Assembly: GCF_007993815.1 (NCBI RefSeq)
Contig: NZ_VJWE01000011.1
Location: 1,364,001 to 1,428,000, forward strand
Origin: Acidovorax delafieldii
Lineage (GTDB): Bacteria; Pseudomonadota; Gammaproteobacteria; Burkholderiales; Burkholderiaceae_C
DNA length: 64,000 bases
Reading direction: 5' to 3'
Position 1 is the first letter of the stretch. The number at the start of each line of letters is the position of its first letter. This document shows, piece after piece, positions 9,286 through 18,262 of this stretch. The notes beneath the pieces are model-generated. The model was not told where the DNA came from. It did not search any database and worked only from the letters and a program-made list of their open reading frames with translations. A program made the translations under genes and the position numbers.

Positions 9286-9770
9286 CCGCCGACTACAGCG
9301 CCATCTGCACCTTCTTGTACCGCGAAGCCCGCCTGCTGGATGACCGCCTGTGGGACGAATGGCTGGCCTTGTACGCTGAGGATGTGGAGTACTGGATGCC
9401 CGCGTGGGACGATGACGACTGCATCACCGAAGACCCGAACAGCCAGATCTCGCTCATCTACTACAGCAATCGCCATGGACTGGAAGACCGCGTTTTCCGC
9501 ATCAAGACGGAGCGCTCTGGTGCTTCCATGCCCGAGGCGCGTACAGGCCATGCCGTGCTCAATGTCGAGGTACTGGCAGACCGTGGCACCGAGGTGGATG
9601 TCCGCTACAACTTCCACACGCTGAGCCACCGCTACAAGGCCACGGACGAATTCTTCGGGACCATTTTCGTGACGCTGCGCCGCCAGGAAAACAGCTTCCT
9701 CATCGGCCGCAAAAAGATCGTCCTGAAAAACGACTACATCCGCCAGGTCATCGACGTGTACCACGTCTGA
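9282..9770 (+). CDS. benB: Benzoate 1,2-dioxygenase small (beta) subunit
   Basis: This 162-residue protein is the structural beta subunit of the alpha3-beta3 oxygenase, with the cystatin-like fold of the ring-hydroxylating small-subunit family. Recognisable segments are [19 protein letters not shown] near residue 25 and the C-terminal [19 protein letters not shown]. It has no catalytic residues of its own. Its ATG sits in the ATGA overlap with benA, so the subunits are probably translationally coupled. An upstream in-frame start inside benA was rejected. Confidence 0.94.
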   Translation: MTADYSAICTFLYREARLLDDRLWDEWLALYAEDVEYWMPAWDDDDCITEDPNSQISLIYYSNRHGLEDRVFRIKTERSGASMPEARTGHAVLNVEVLADRGTEVDVRYNFHTLSHRYKATDEFFGTIFVTLRRQENSFLIGRKKIVLKNDYIRQVIDVYHV

Positions 9771-9786
9771 CAGACAGGAGAGCACG

Positions 9787-10818
9787 ATGAGCACCAGCTA
9801 CCACATTGCCCTGAATTTTGAAGACGGGGTCACCCGCTTCATTTCCTGTGGCGCCCAGGAGAAAGTCCTGGACGCCGCCTTCCGCCAGCGCATCAATCTG
9901 CCCATGGACTGCTCCGACGGCGTGTGCGGCACTTGCAAGTGCCGCGCCGAAAGCGGCGACTATGACCTGGGCGACGACTTCATCGAAGACGCGCTGACCG
10001 CCGAAGAGGCGGGGCAGCGATTGGTGCTCACCTGCCAGATGGTCCCCCGCTCCGACTGCGTGATCGCGGTGCCTGTGCCCTCCACGGCCTGCAAGACCGG
10101 CACGGCCGAATTCAGCGGCACGGTGTCCGGCGTGGAGCGCTTCAGCGATGCGGCCTACGAGCTGACGCTGGACGTGCCTGAGGATGCACCGGCCTTTCTG
10201 CCCGGGCAGTACGTGAACATCGGCGTGCCCGGCAGCGGCCAGCACCGGTCGTACTCTTTCAGCTCGGCCACCGGCGCACGCCGCATGACCTTCCTGATCA
10301 AGCATGTTCCGGGGGGGCTGATGAGCAGCTGGCTCACCCAGGCGCAGCCCGGCAGCACGCTGGAGATGATCGGCCCGCTAGGCAGCTTCTACCTGCGCCC
10401 CGTGGCGCGGCCGTTGCTGTTCCTGGCTGGCGGCACAGGGCTGGCGCCCTTCCTTTCCATGCTGGAGACGCTCTCCGTACAAGGCTGCGCGCAGCCCATC
10501 CACATGCTGTACGGCGTGACGCGCGACCAGGACCTGGTGCTGGTAGAGCGCCTAGAAGACTACGCGCGCCGCATTCCGGGCTTCACCTTCAGCACCTGCG
10601 TGGCCGATGCCGCCACCGCGCATCCGCAGCAGGGCTACGTGACCGACCACCTGCCCCCGCAGGCACTGCATGACGGCAATGTCGATGTGTACCTGTGCGG
10701 CCCGCCGCCCATGGTCGACGCCGTGCAGCGCTATTTCAAGACGGCAGGCATTGCGCCCGCCAGCTTCCACTATGAAAAATTCACGCCCAACCAGGCCGCC
10801 GCGCCTGTGGCTGCGTGA
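9787..10818 (+). CDS. benC: Benzoate 1,2-dioxygenase reductase (ferredoxin-FAD-NAD)
   Basis: This 343-residue reductase passes electrons from NADH to the BenAB Rieske centre. Domain one is a plant-type [2Fe-2S] ferredoxin with Cys42, Cys47, Cys50 and Cys83. The FAD domain has RSYSFSS near residue 155. The NAD domain has GGTGLAPFLSML and ends with YLCGPPPMVDAV. The order and length match BenC/XylZ. It starts 16 bases after benB with an AGGAG site. It is the third gene of the benABCD block. Confidence 0.95.
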   Translation: MSTSYHIALNFEDGVTRFISCGAQEKVLDAAFRQRINLPMDCSDGVCGTCKCRAESGDYDLGDDFIEDALTAEEAGQRLVLTCQMVPRSDCVIAVPVPSTACKTGTAEFSGTVSGVERFSDAAYELTLDVPEDAPAFLPGQYVNIGVPGSGQHRSYSFSSATGARRMTFLIKHVPGGLMSSWLTQAQPGSTLEMIGPLGSFYLRPVARPLLFLAGGTGLAPFLSMLETLSVQGCAQPIHMLYGVTRDQDLVLVERLEDYARRIPGFTFSTCVADAATAHPQQGYVTDHLPPQALHDGNVDVYLCGPPPMVDAVQRYFKTAGIAPASFHYEKFTPNQAAAPVAA

Positions 10819-10832
10819 CCGAGGACCCCACC

Positions 10833-11609
10833 ATGAACCAACGATTTGAAGGCAAGGTGATGCTGATCACCGGCGCCGCACAAGGCATCGGCGAACGCGT
10901 GGCTGAGCGCGCCGCCGCAGAAGGCGCAACGCTGGCCCTGGTGGACCGCTCGCCGCTGGTGCGTGAGCTGCGCGACCGGTTGGCGGAGGTCACCCGCGTG
11001 ATCGCCATCGAGACCGACCTCGAAAAGTTCGAAGGCGCACAGCAGGCCGCAGAGGCCACACACAAGGCCTTTGGCCGCATCGATGTGTTGGTGAACAACG
11101 TGGGCGGCACCATCTGGACCAAGCCCTACGAGCACTATGGCCCCGATGAAATCGAAGCCGAGGTGCGCCGCTCGCTGTTCCCCACGCTATGGGGCTGCCG
11201 GGCTGTCTTGCCCTACATGCTCAAGAAGAAAAAGGGCGCCATCGTCAACGTGTCGTCCATCGCCACGCGCAGCGTCAACCGCGTGCCCTACGGTGCGGCC
11301 AAAGGCGGGGTCAACGCGATGACCGCCTGCCTGGCTTTCGAGAACGGCGAGCGCGGCATCCGCATCAACGCCGTGGCGCCCGGGGGCACCGAGGCGCCTC
11401 CACGCCGCATTCCGCGCAACAGTGCCAAGCCCAGCAAGAAGGAGCAGGCCTGGTACCAGCAGATCGTGGACCAGACCGTCGACAGCACGCTCATGAAGCG
11501 CTACGGCACGCTGGACGAGCAGGCTTCAGCGATCCTGTTTCTGGCTTCGGACGAGTCGTCCTACATCACTGGCACGGTCATCCCTGTCGGTGGTGGCGAC
11601 CAGGGCTGA
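10833..11609 (+). CDS. benD: 1,6-dihydroxycyclohexa-2,4-diene-1-carboxylate dehydrogenase
   Basis: This 258-residue short-chain dehydrogenase oxidises and decarboxylates the benzoate diol to catechol, regenerating NADH. The cofactor motif is TGAAQGIG near residue 13, followed by NNVGG, the catalytic Ser in NVSSIATRS and Tyr-x3-Lys in VPYGAAKGG. An in-frame GTG at 10815 overlaps the benC stop, but GAGGA at 10821-10825 points to ATG 10833. The fit to BenD/XylL is good. Confidence 0.94.
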   Translation: MNQRFEGKVMLITGAAQGIGERVAERAAAEGATLALVDRSPLVRELRDRLAEVTRVIAIETDLEKFEGAQQAAEATHKAFGRIDVLVNNVGGTIWTKPYEHYGPDEIEAEVRRSLFPTLWGCRAVLPYMLKKKKGAIVNVSSIATRSVNRVPYGAAKGGVNAMTACLAFENGERGIRINAVAPGGTEAPPRRIPRNSAKPSKKEQAWYQQIVDQTVDSTLMKRYGTLDEQASAILFLASDESSYITGTVIPVGGGDQG

Positions 11610-11645
11610 CATTGCGGCGCATGCCCATCTTTTGAGGAGACACAT

Positions 11646-13013
11646 ATGAAAACAATCGAAATCAACCCCGTCATCGACAACGCCCGCTTCACGCGGTTTC
11701 ACTGGATGGTGGTGGTGCTGTGCGCCCTGCTGCTGGTCTTTGACGGCTACGACCTGTTCATCTACGGAGTGGTCCTGCCCGTACTGATGACCGAATGGGG
11801 ACTCTCGCCCGTGCAGGCGGGTGCGCTCGGCAGCTACGCACTGTTTGGAATGATGTTCGGTGCATTCATCTTCGGCCCGCTGGCTGACCGCATTGGGCGC
11901 AAGAAGGGCATCGCGATCTGCTTCATGATGTTCAGCCTCGCGACCTTTCTCAATGGCTTTGCCAAGACACCGACCGAGTTCGGTATCTACCGCTTCATCG
12001 CTGGGTTGGGTTGTGGCGGTCTCATGCCCAACGCCGTGGCTCTGATGAACGAATATGCCCCCAAGCGTGCCCGCAGTACCCTGGTGGCGCTGATGTTCAG
12101 CGGCTACTCGCTGGGTGGCATGCTTTCGGCCGGACTGGGCATCTACGTCCTGCCGCGCTTTGGCTGGCAGGCGATGTTTTTCGCAGCGGCCTTCCCCATG
12201 CTGTTGCTGCCACTGATCATGTGGAAGCTGCCGGAATCGGTAGGCTTTCTGGTGCGCCAGGGTAAGGACAAGCAAGCGCGTGACATGCTGGCCCGCGTGA
12301 ATCCGGAGGCACGAATCGACGCTGACGCGCGTCTGGTGGCGGCCGACGCCAAAGGCGCAGGCGTTCCGATGCTCGACCTCTTCAAGGACGGACGCACGGT
12401 GGGCACCCTCATGATCTGGCTGGCGTTTTTTTGCTGCCTGCTCATGGTGTACGCACTGGGTTCGTGGTTGCCTAAGCTGATGGCGGGTGCAGGCTACAGC
12501 CTGGGTTCGAGCCTGTCGTTCCTGCTGGCACTGAACTTCGGCGGCATGGCCGGCGCCATTGCAGGCGGGTGGCTGGGTGACCGCTTCAGCCTGCCCAAGG
12601 TGGTGGTGGCATTCTTTGCCGTAGGGACAGTGGCTATTGCGCTGCTGGGTTTCAACAGCCCTATGCCGCTTCTGTACCTGCTGATCTTCATTGCCGGAGC
12701 CACCACGATCGGTACGCAGATCCTGCTGTATGCGAACACGGCGCAGTTCTATCCGCTGGCCATGCGTTCCACCGGCCTGGGCTGGGCTTCGGGTGTTGGC
12801 CGCACGGGGGCCATCGTGGGCCCGCTGCTCGGTGGCTCTCTGTTGGCCGCCGCCCTGCCACTCAAGCTGAACTTCCTGGCGTTCGCGCTGCCGGGCTTGG
12901 TGGCTGCGCTGGCCATGGGTGCGTTCATCATCTGGTACCGGCGCGAGGCCTTCCAAGCCCAGCCTGCCGCCGCCGTGCACCTGCAACCCGTACGGGCTGG
13001 CGTGGTGCGCTGA
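11646..13013 (+). CDS. benK: Benzoate/H+ symporter of the MFS aromatic-acid family
   Basis: This 455-residue inner-membrane protein has the 12-segment pattern of the aromatic acid:H+ symporter (AAHS) family. Family marks are the N-terminal DGYDLFIYGVVLP with the charged DGYD motif in segment 1 and the loop 2-3 signature GPLADRIGRKK. It sits directly after benD, so benzoate is the likely substrate. An AGGAGA site precedes ATG 11646. It would act in parallel with the ABC system at the start of the window. Confidence 0.9.
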   Translation: MKTIEINPVIDNARFTRFHWMVVVLCALLLVFDGYDLFIYGVVLPVLMTEWGLSPVQAGALGSYALFGMMFGAFIFGPLADRIGRKKGIAICFMMFSLATFLNGFAKTPTEFGIYRFIAGLGCGGLMPNAVALMNEYAPKRARSTLVALMFSGYSLGGMLSAGLGIYVLPRFGWQAMFFAAAFPMLLLPLIMWKLPESVGFLVRQGKDKQARDMLARVNPEARIDADARLVAADAKGAGVPMLDLFKDGRTVGTLMIWLAFFCCLLMVYALGSWLPKLMAGAGYSLGSSLSFLLALNFGGMAGAIAGGWLGDRFSLPKVVVAFFAVGTVAIALLGFNSPMPLLYLLIFIAGATTIGTQILLYANTAQFYPLAMRSTGLGWASGVGRTGAIVGPLLGGSLLAAALPLKLNFLAFALPGLVAALAMGAFIIWYRREAFQAQPAAAVHLQPVRAGVVR

Positions 13014-13079
13014 GCTGCACATCCCTGCCGCTGCCAGCGCACCGTCAGTGCTGGCAGCTTCGATCATTGAAGGAGAAAC

Positions 13080-13898
13080 ATGAGCCACCAAGCCATCGCA
13101 CTCGCCACCGCACGCGGCACCTTCCGCGTTGCCGTGGATGGCGACGCCGCAGCACCCGCGCTGGTGCTGGGCAACTCGCTGGGCACCACTCTGGAAATGT
13201 GGGAGCCACAGGTGCCTGCGTTTTCCTCGACGTTCCGCGTCATCCGCTACGACACGCGTGGCCACGGTGGCAGCCCGGTCACCCCAGGGCCATATAGCTT
13301 TGAAGAGCTGGGGCTTGACGTGCTGGCCATTCTGGACGCGCTCGGGGTGGACAAGGCATCGTTTTGCGGCATTTCAATGGGCGGACACACCGGCCTGTGG
13401 CTGGGTGTGCATGCGAGTGATCGCCTGCAGGCGCTGGCCGTTTGCAACAGTGCGGCCCGCATTGGTGCACTGGGCCCCTGGATGGAGCGGGCTACCATGG
13501 TGCGCACCGCAGGTGTCGCCGGCATGCGGTCGCTGGCTGATTCGGCGCCCGCACGCTGGTTCACTGCGGAGTTTGCCCAAGCCCATCCGGCCGTCGTGCA
13601 GCGAGCCCAGCAGTGGATCGCAGGTATCGAACCCGAAGGCTATGCCGCCTGTTGCGAGGCGCTTGGTGCATCGGACCTGCGCCATGCGCTGAACCGTATT
13701 GCCACGCCCACGCTGCTGCTGGCGGGCGATTCGGACCCCGTCACCACGGTGACCGATGCCCAAGCCATGCAGGCTGGCATCCCAGGTTCCAGACTGGCCG
13801 TGGTGCCCGCATCGCACCTGTCGAACCTCGAGGCGCAGCAGGCTTTCTCCGAGGCCGTGTTGGGTTTTCTGGCCAGTGCGGCGGTGGCCGCTGTCTGA
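13080..13898 (+). CDS. catD: 3-oxoadipate enol-lactonase
   Basis: This 272-residue alpha/beta hydrolase opens 3-oxoadipate enol-lactone to 3-oxoadipate. The nucleophile is Ser99 in FCGISMGG, the acid is in LLLAGDSDPVT and the histidine is in VPASHLSN. The early YDTRGHGGS is typical of PcaD/CatD. An AGGAG site lies just before the ATG. The name catD rather than pcaD rests on the catechol-branch context; the two are functionally interchangeable. Confidence 0.92.
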   Translation: MSHQAIALATARGTFRVAVDGDAAAPALVLGNSLGTTLEMWEPQVPAFSSTFRVIRYDTRGHGGSPVTPGPYSFEELGLDVLAILDALGVDKASFCGISMGGHTGLWLGVHASDRLQALAVCNSAARIGALGPWMERATMVRTAGVAGMRSLADSAPARWFTAEFAQAHPAVVQRAQQWIAGIEPEGYAACCEALGASDLRHALNRIATPTLLLAGDSDPVTTVTDAQAMQAGIPGSRLAVVPASHLSNLEAQQAFSEAVLGFLASAAVAAV

Positions 13899-13966
13899 GC
13901 CGCCGCGTCCAATACCCCATACCCCATACCCTCTTTCCCTTTCGCAACTCTCTTTCAAGGAAACCC

Positions 13967-14245
13967 ATGCTGTACCTCGTCCACATGATCGTTGACATTC
14001 CTGCCTCCATTGCCCCCGAAGAAGCCGCGCGCATCAAGGCCGAGGAAAAGGCCTATTCCCAGCAGTTGCAGCGGAGCGGCCAATGGGCCCACCTGTGGCG
14101 CGTGGTGGGCGAGTACGCCAACTACAGCGTGTTCGATGTGCCCGGCAATGACGAGCTGCACGACCTGCTGAGCAAGCTGCCACTGTTCCCGTACATGAAG
14201 ATCACCGTTACCCCGCTGGCCAAACACCCTTCAGCCATCGCCTGA
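13967..14245 (+). CDS. catC: Muconolactone delta-isomerase
   Basis: This 92-residue protein isomerises muconolactone to the enol-lactone used by CatD. The whole chain matches the small decameric CatC family: MLYLVHMIVDIP at the start, a central GQWAHLWRVVGEYANYS and the terminal LPLFPYMKITVTPLAKHPS. The frame is open far upstream through catD, but homology and length place the start at 13967 after CAAGGAAA. It is separated from catB by the whole ben block, unlike the usual catBC arrangement. Confidence 0.95.
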   Translation: MLYLVHMIVDIPASIAPEEAARIKAEEKAYSQQLQRSGQWAHLWRVVGEYANYSVFDVPGNDELHDLLSKLPLFPYMKITVTPLAKHPSAIA

Positions 14246-14311
14246 GGTGGCCTGCGTCGGCGTGCGCACCGCGCTGCTGACGCTCCCCTGTGCTTCTTTG
14301 TAAGGCCCACC

Positions 14312-15304
14312 ATGCGCCCCCTACGCCAAATCCTTGCAGCCGCCATCGCGGCTGTTGCTGCAACGCTGATGCTGACCGCACCGGCGCGGGCCCAGCCTGA
14401 GTCCACCTGGCCCAGCAAGCCCATCAAGTGGGTGGTGCCGTTCCCCCCTGGTGGTGCGATGGACTTGATTGCACGCACCCTGGGTGAAAGGGCCGCGAGC
14501 GAGCTTGGCCAGCCGGTGGTGATTGAGAACCGGCCAGGCGCTGGCGGCAACATCGGGGCCGACCACGTGGCCAAGCAGCCTGCCGACGGCTACACCATCA
14601 TGATCACGTCGATTGGCATGGCCACTAACCGGGCGCTCTACCCGAAGCTCACGTATGACCCGGTGAAGGACTTCGCCCCCGTGAGCTTGCTGGCCATGGT
14701 GCCCAATGTGCTGGTCGTCAATGCCGCCAGCTCCGTCGAGCGCACGGTCAAAGAGGTGATTGCCCGTGCCCAGAAGGCGCCTGGCAAGCTCACCTATGCG
14801 TCGGCGGGGAACGGCACGTCCATCCACCTGGCAGGCGAAGTCTTCGCGTCCATGGCGGGTGTACAGATCACGCACATTCCGTACAAGGGCAGCGGACCTG
14901 CTGTGACCGACATGTTGGGTGGCCAGGTGGACCTGATGTTTGACAGCATCACATCGGCACGGCCGCACATCCAGTCCGGCAAGCTGCGCGCGCTGGCCGT
15001 GACCACAGCGCGGCGCTCTGCCGCGCTGCCTGACGTGCCGACTCTGGCCGAGGCGGGCGTAACCGGGTACGAGGTATCTCCCTGGTTCGCAGTGTTTGTC
15101 CGCGCGGGTACACCGCCCGAGGTGATTGCGCGCCTGAACAAGGTGCTCAATACCGCTATGAAACAGCCCGAGACGCTGCGAAAGCTGGAGGGTGTGGGCG
15201 CCGAGCCCATCGGCTCCACGCCGCAGGAGCTGGCCGCGCACCTGAACCACGAACTGGACCGCTGGGGTCAACTCATCCGGCAGCGCCAAATCCGCGCGGA
15301 CTGA
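14312..15304 (+). CDS. Bug/TctC-family periplasmic solute receptor 2
   Basis: This 330-residue receptor has a signal peptide ending near LTAPARAQ. Mature family motifs are WPSKPIKWVVPFPPGGAMD, IENRPGAGGNIG and HIPYKGSGPAVTDMLGGQVD. No TctAB permease is nearby. It lies 66 bases after catC on the same strand and may be the last gene of the cat/ben transcript. A role in binding benzoate or a related acid, for uptake or sensing, is inferred from position only. Confidence 0.9.
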   Translation: MRPLRQILAAAIAAVAATLMLTAPARAQPESTWPSKPIKWVVPFPPGGAMDLIARTLGERAASELGQPVVIENRPGAGGNIGADHVAKQPADGYTIMITSIGMATNRALYPKLTYDPVKDFAPVSLLAMVPNVLVVNAASSVERTVKEVIARAQKAPGKLTYASAGNGTSIHLAGEVFASMAGVQITHIPYKGSGPAVTDMLGGQVDLMFDSITSARPHIQSGKLRALAVTTARRSAALPDVPTLAEAGVTGYEVSPWFAVFVRAGTPPEVIARLNKVLNTAMKQPETLRKLEGVGAEPIGSTPQELAAHLNHELDRWGQLIRQRQIRAD

Positions 15305-15348
15305 CAGGCTCCGAGCCTGCCGCCGCGCGCTTTCAACACCTTTACCTA

Positions 15349-16329
15349 TCAGGCCACCACCGACGCCGGATAGAGCGTGCGCAGCGTATGGCGGATGAGC
15401 TCTGCCATCGCCTGCTGGGTCAGTGTGGCGGGGCGCTGGGAGCTCACGGCCATGAACAGTTTGCTGCGCAACCGACCACCGCCAGCAGATCCCTCGGCCG
15501 TGTCGGCCCCCCCGTCTCCCGTAGCGCCCTGGAGTGGCCGGGTGCTGAACACCTCGGGCTTACCCGACGTGGTGACCGCATTCATGGGCAGCACCGCACA
15601 GCCCGCGCCGTCGGCCACCAGGTCCAGGATGGCCGCCACGCCATCGATCTCCAGGCTGATCTGCGGGCGCTTGCCGCGTGCTGCCAGTTCGGATTCCACC
15701 AGCATGCGGATGGAGTTGGGGCGCGTGGGGATGACCAGCGGAAAACGCGGCAGCTCGTCCAGCGGCAGGGGCGTGCGGGCCAGGGCATCGGCCTCCGCCT
15801 CGCTCTGGCCTGGGGCGCGGCGCTGCACCAGAAACAGGTCTTCCTCCAGCAGCGCCGTGGTCTCGATGCCCGGCGCGGGCGTGGTGTTGTAAAGCAGTGC
15901 GATGTCGAGCAGCCCGGTGGTCAGCGATTCGCGCATGGCAACCGACAGGCCCTCGCTGATGGCCAGCGCCGCGTCGGGCATCTTCACGCGGAAGGCGCGG
16001 GTCAGCGGCACGGTCAGCACCTTGGCAATGCTGGGCGGCAGGCCGATGGCCACGCGCCCGGCCAGGGCGCCGCGCACGCGGCCCAGCTCCTCGCGGGCGC
16101 GCTCCACCTGGTGCAGGATGCCGCGCCCGTGCTCCAGCAGCAGCTTGCCCGCCTCGGTGGGCGTGGCGCCCCGGCCGTTGCGCACCAGCAGGTTCTGGCG
16201 CAGCTCCACCTCCAGCAGGCGCACCTGGCGGCTCAGCGCAGGCTGGGCGATGTCCAGTACCACCGAGGCGCGGGTAAAGCTGCCCAGCTCGGCCACCCGC
16301 ACAAAGTATTCGATCTGCTTGAGGTCCAT
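15349..16329 (-). CDS. LysR-family regulator divergent from the pmd operon (PmdR-like)
   Basis: This 326-residue LysR-type regulator begins MDLKQIEYFVRVAELGSF, followed by the helix-turn-helix segment LDIAQPALSRQVRLLE. The open frame extends 45 bases upstream, but the ATG at 16329 gives the standard LysR start. The effector domain has a roughly 20-residue insert near residue 275, rich in Gly and Ala. It faces the protocatechuate operon across 169 bases, so it is probably its activator, like PmdR of Comamonas. Regulation by a protocatechuate-pathway compound is inference. Confidence 0.8.
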   Translation of the reverse strand: MDLKQIEYFVRVAELGSFTRASVVLDIAQPALSRQVRLLEVELRQNLLVRNGRGATPTEAGKLLLEHGRGILHQVERAREELGRVRGALAGRVAIGLPPSIAKVLTVPLTRAFRVKMPDAALAISEGLSVAMRESLTTGLLDIALLYNTTPAPGIETTALLEEDLFLVQRRAPGQSEAEADALARTPLPLDELPRFPLVIPTRPNSIRMLVESELAARGKRPQISLEIDGVAAILDLVADGAGCAVLPMNAVTTSGKPEVFSTRPLQGATGDGGADTAEGSAGGGRLRSKLFMAVSSQRPATLTQQAMAELIRHTLRTLYPASVVA

Positions 16330-16342
16330 GGCAAGGCTCTCT

Positions 16343-16357
16343 GCTATTTGCAATAGC
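16343..16357. promoter_or_regulatory. Candidate operator GCTATT-TGC-AATAGC
   Basis: This is a perfect six-base inverted repeat with a three-base centre, 14 bases upstream of the divergent LysR gene. A second short palindrome, GATATATC, follows at 16380-16387. Both are possible regulator contacts in the gap that also drives the pmd operon. Neither matches a named consensus. Confidence 0.35.
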
Positions 16358-16498
16358 TGTAGGTCAACGATCACGGAATGATATATCTGGTAGTGCCGGT
16401 GCCGCCTTCATGTTTGGGCTGCGGCTGCCCACAATCGGCGGCATGTATACAACTGCACGCACCGCCTGGGCCACCCGCAGCCCGGCAGGAGACAACGC

Positions 16499-17191
16499 AT
16501 GACGCAGACCGTGATCCGTGGCATTTCTTCCATGGCCACGCGCCAGGTGCTGGCCGATCTGGTGGCCGGTTTTGCACAGCAGTCGGGTACGCAGGCCGCC
16601 ATCGAATCGGTGGGCGGGGTGGACGCCGCCAAGCGCGTGGCGGCCGGGGAGGCATTCGACGTGGTGATCCTCGCCTCCGACGCCATCGACAAGCTTTTGG
16701 CTGCGGGCCATCTGGTGCCCGGTAGCAAGGTGGACTGGGTGCACTCCGGCGTGGCCGTGGCCGTGCCTGCCGGCGCGCCGCTGCCCGACCTGTCGAGCGA
16801 AGACGCCGTGCGCCAGGCCGTGTTGGCTGCGCCCAGCATCAGCCTGTCCACCGGCCCCAGCGGCGTGGCGCTGGCCAAGCTGTTCGAGCGCTGGGGCATT
16901 GCCGATCAGATCGCCCCGCGCATGGTGCAGGCGCCCCCCGGCGTGCCCGTGGGCTCGCTGGTGGCCAAGGGCGAGGTGGCGTTGGGCTTTCAGCAACTGA
17001 GCGAGCTGCTGCACGTGCAGGGCATCCAGATCGTGGGCCCGCTGCCACCGGCCATCCAGATCACCACCACGTTTTCCGCAGGCGTTGGCGTGCATTCGCA
17101 ACAGGCGGATGCAGCACGTGCGTTGCTGGCTTACCTGGCCTCTCCCGCTGCGGCGGACGCCAAGCAAAAGCAGGGCATGACCCCCGCCTGA
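16499..17191 (+). CDS. ModA-like substrate-binding protein without a signal peptide
   Basis: This 230-residue protein has the type-II periplasmic binding fold seen in molybdate-binding ModA proteins: FDVVILASDAIDKLLAAG near residue 58, STGPSGVALAKLFERWGI near residue 117 and LGFQQLSELL near residue 160. It starts directly at the first strand (TVIRGISSMATRQVLADL) with no signal sequence, and no permease is nearby. It is the first gene of the pmd run and is divergent from the LysR gene. It may be a cytosolic ligand carrier, a sensor partner or an uncharacterised enzyme; the function is unknown. Confidence 0.75.
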   Translation: MTQTVIRGISSMATRQVLADLVAGFAQQSGTQAAIESVGGVDAAKRVAAGEAFDVVILASDAIDKLLAAGHLVPGSKVDWVHSGVAVAVPAGAPLPDLSSEDAVRQAVLAAPSISLSTGPSGVALAKLFERWGIADQIAPRMVQAPPGVPVGSLVAKGEVALGFQQLSELLHVQGIQIVGPLPPAIQITTTFSAGVGVHSQQADAARALLAYLASPAAADAKQKQGMTPA

Positions 17192-17226
17192 CCGATCACA
17201 AGAACACCTTCCTGGAGCACCCAAAA

Positions 17227-18261
17227 ATGAGCCTCATCATCGACTGCCACGGCCACTACACCACGGCCCCCAAGGCGCTGGAGAACTGGCGCAATGCGCA
17301 GATCGCCGGCATCAAAGACCCAGCCGCCATGCCCAAAGTGGCAGACCTGCACATCAGCGACGACGAGCTGCGCGAGTCCATCGAGACCAACCAGCTCAAG
17401 CTGATGAAGGAGCGCGGCAGCGACATCACGCTGTTCAGCCCACGCGCCAGCTTCATGGCCCACCACATCGGCGACTTCAATGTGTCCAGCACCTGGGCCG
17501 CCATCTGCAACGAGCTGTGCTATCGGGTCTCCACGCTGTTCCCCGACCACTTCGTGCCCGTGGCTATGCTGCCGCAAAGCCCCGGTGTCGATCCCGCGAC
17601 CTGCATCCCTGAGCTGGAAAAGTGCGTGCACGAATACGGCGCCGTGGGCATCAACCTGAACCCTGACCCTTCCGGCGGCCACTGGACCAGCCCCCCGCTG
17701 ACCGACAAGCACTGGTACCCCATCTACGAAAAGATGGTGGAGTACGACCTGCCCGCCATGATCCACGTGAGCACCAGCTGCAACGCGTGCTTCCACACCA
17801 CCGGCGCGCACTACCTGAACGCCGACACCACGGCCTTCATGCAGCTCATCCAGGGCGACCTGTTCAAGGACTTCCCCACGCTCAAGTTCCTGATCCCGCA
17901 CGGCGGTGGCGCGGTGCCTTACCACTGGGGCCGCTTCCGTGGGCTGGCGCAGGAAATGAAGAAGCCGCTGCTCGACGAGCACCTGATGAACAACGTGTAC
18001 TTCGACACCTGCGTGTACCACCAGCCCGGTATCGACCTGCTGAACACCGTGATCCCGGTGAAGAACGTGCTGTTCGCCAGCGAAATGATCGGCGCGGTGC
18101 GGGGCATTGACCCCACCACCGGCAACTACTACGACGACACCAAGCGCTACATCGAGGCCTCCACCATCCTGAGTGCCGACGACAAGCACCAGATCTACGA
18201 AGCCAACACGCGCCGCGTGTTCTCCCGACTCGACTCACGCCTGAAGGCAAAGGGGCTCTGA
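17227..18261 (+). CDS. pmdE: 4-oxalomesaconate hydratase (LigJ/PmdE family)
   Basis: This 344-residue amidohydrolase-superfamily protein matches LigJ/PmdE, which hydrates the oxalomesaconate isomer to 4-carboxy-4-hydroxy-2-oxoadipate. Metal-site features are [10 protein letters not shown] at residues 6-15, [15 protein letters not shown] in the middle and [14 protein letters not shown] near residue 222. The start is ATG 17227 with an upstream GGAG. It ends one base before pmdF, consistent with consecutive pathway steps. Confidence 0.9.
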   Translation: MSLIIDCHGHYTTAPKALENWRNAQIAGIKDPAAMPKVADLHISDDELRESIETNQLKLMKERGSDITLFSPRASFMAHHIGDFNVSSTWAAICNELCYRVSTLFPDHFVPVAMLPQSPGVDPATCIPELEKCVHEYGAVGINLNPDPSGGHWTSPPLTDKHWYPIYEKMVEYDLPAMIHVSTSCNACFHTTGAHYLNADTTAFMQLIQGDLFKDFPTLKFLIPHGGGAVPYHWGRFRGLAQEMKKPLLDEHLMNNVYFDTCVYHQPGIDLLNTVIPVKNVLFASEMIGAVRGIDPTTGNYYDDTKRYIEASTILSADDKHQIYEANTRRVFSRLDSRLKAKGL

Positions 18262-18262
18262 C

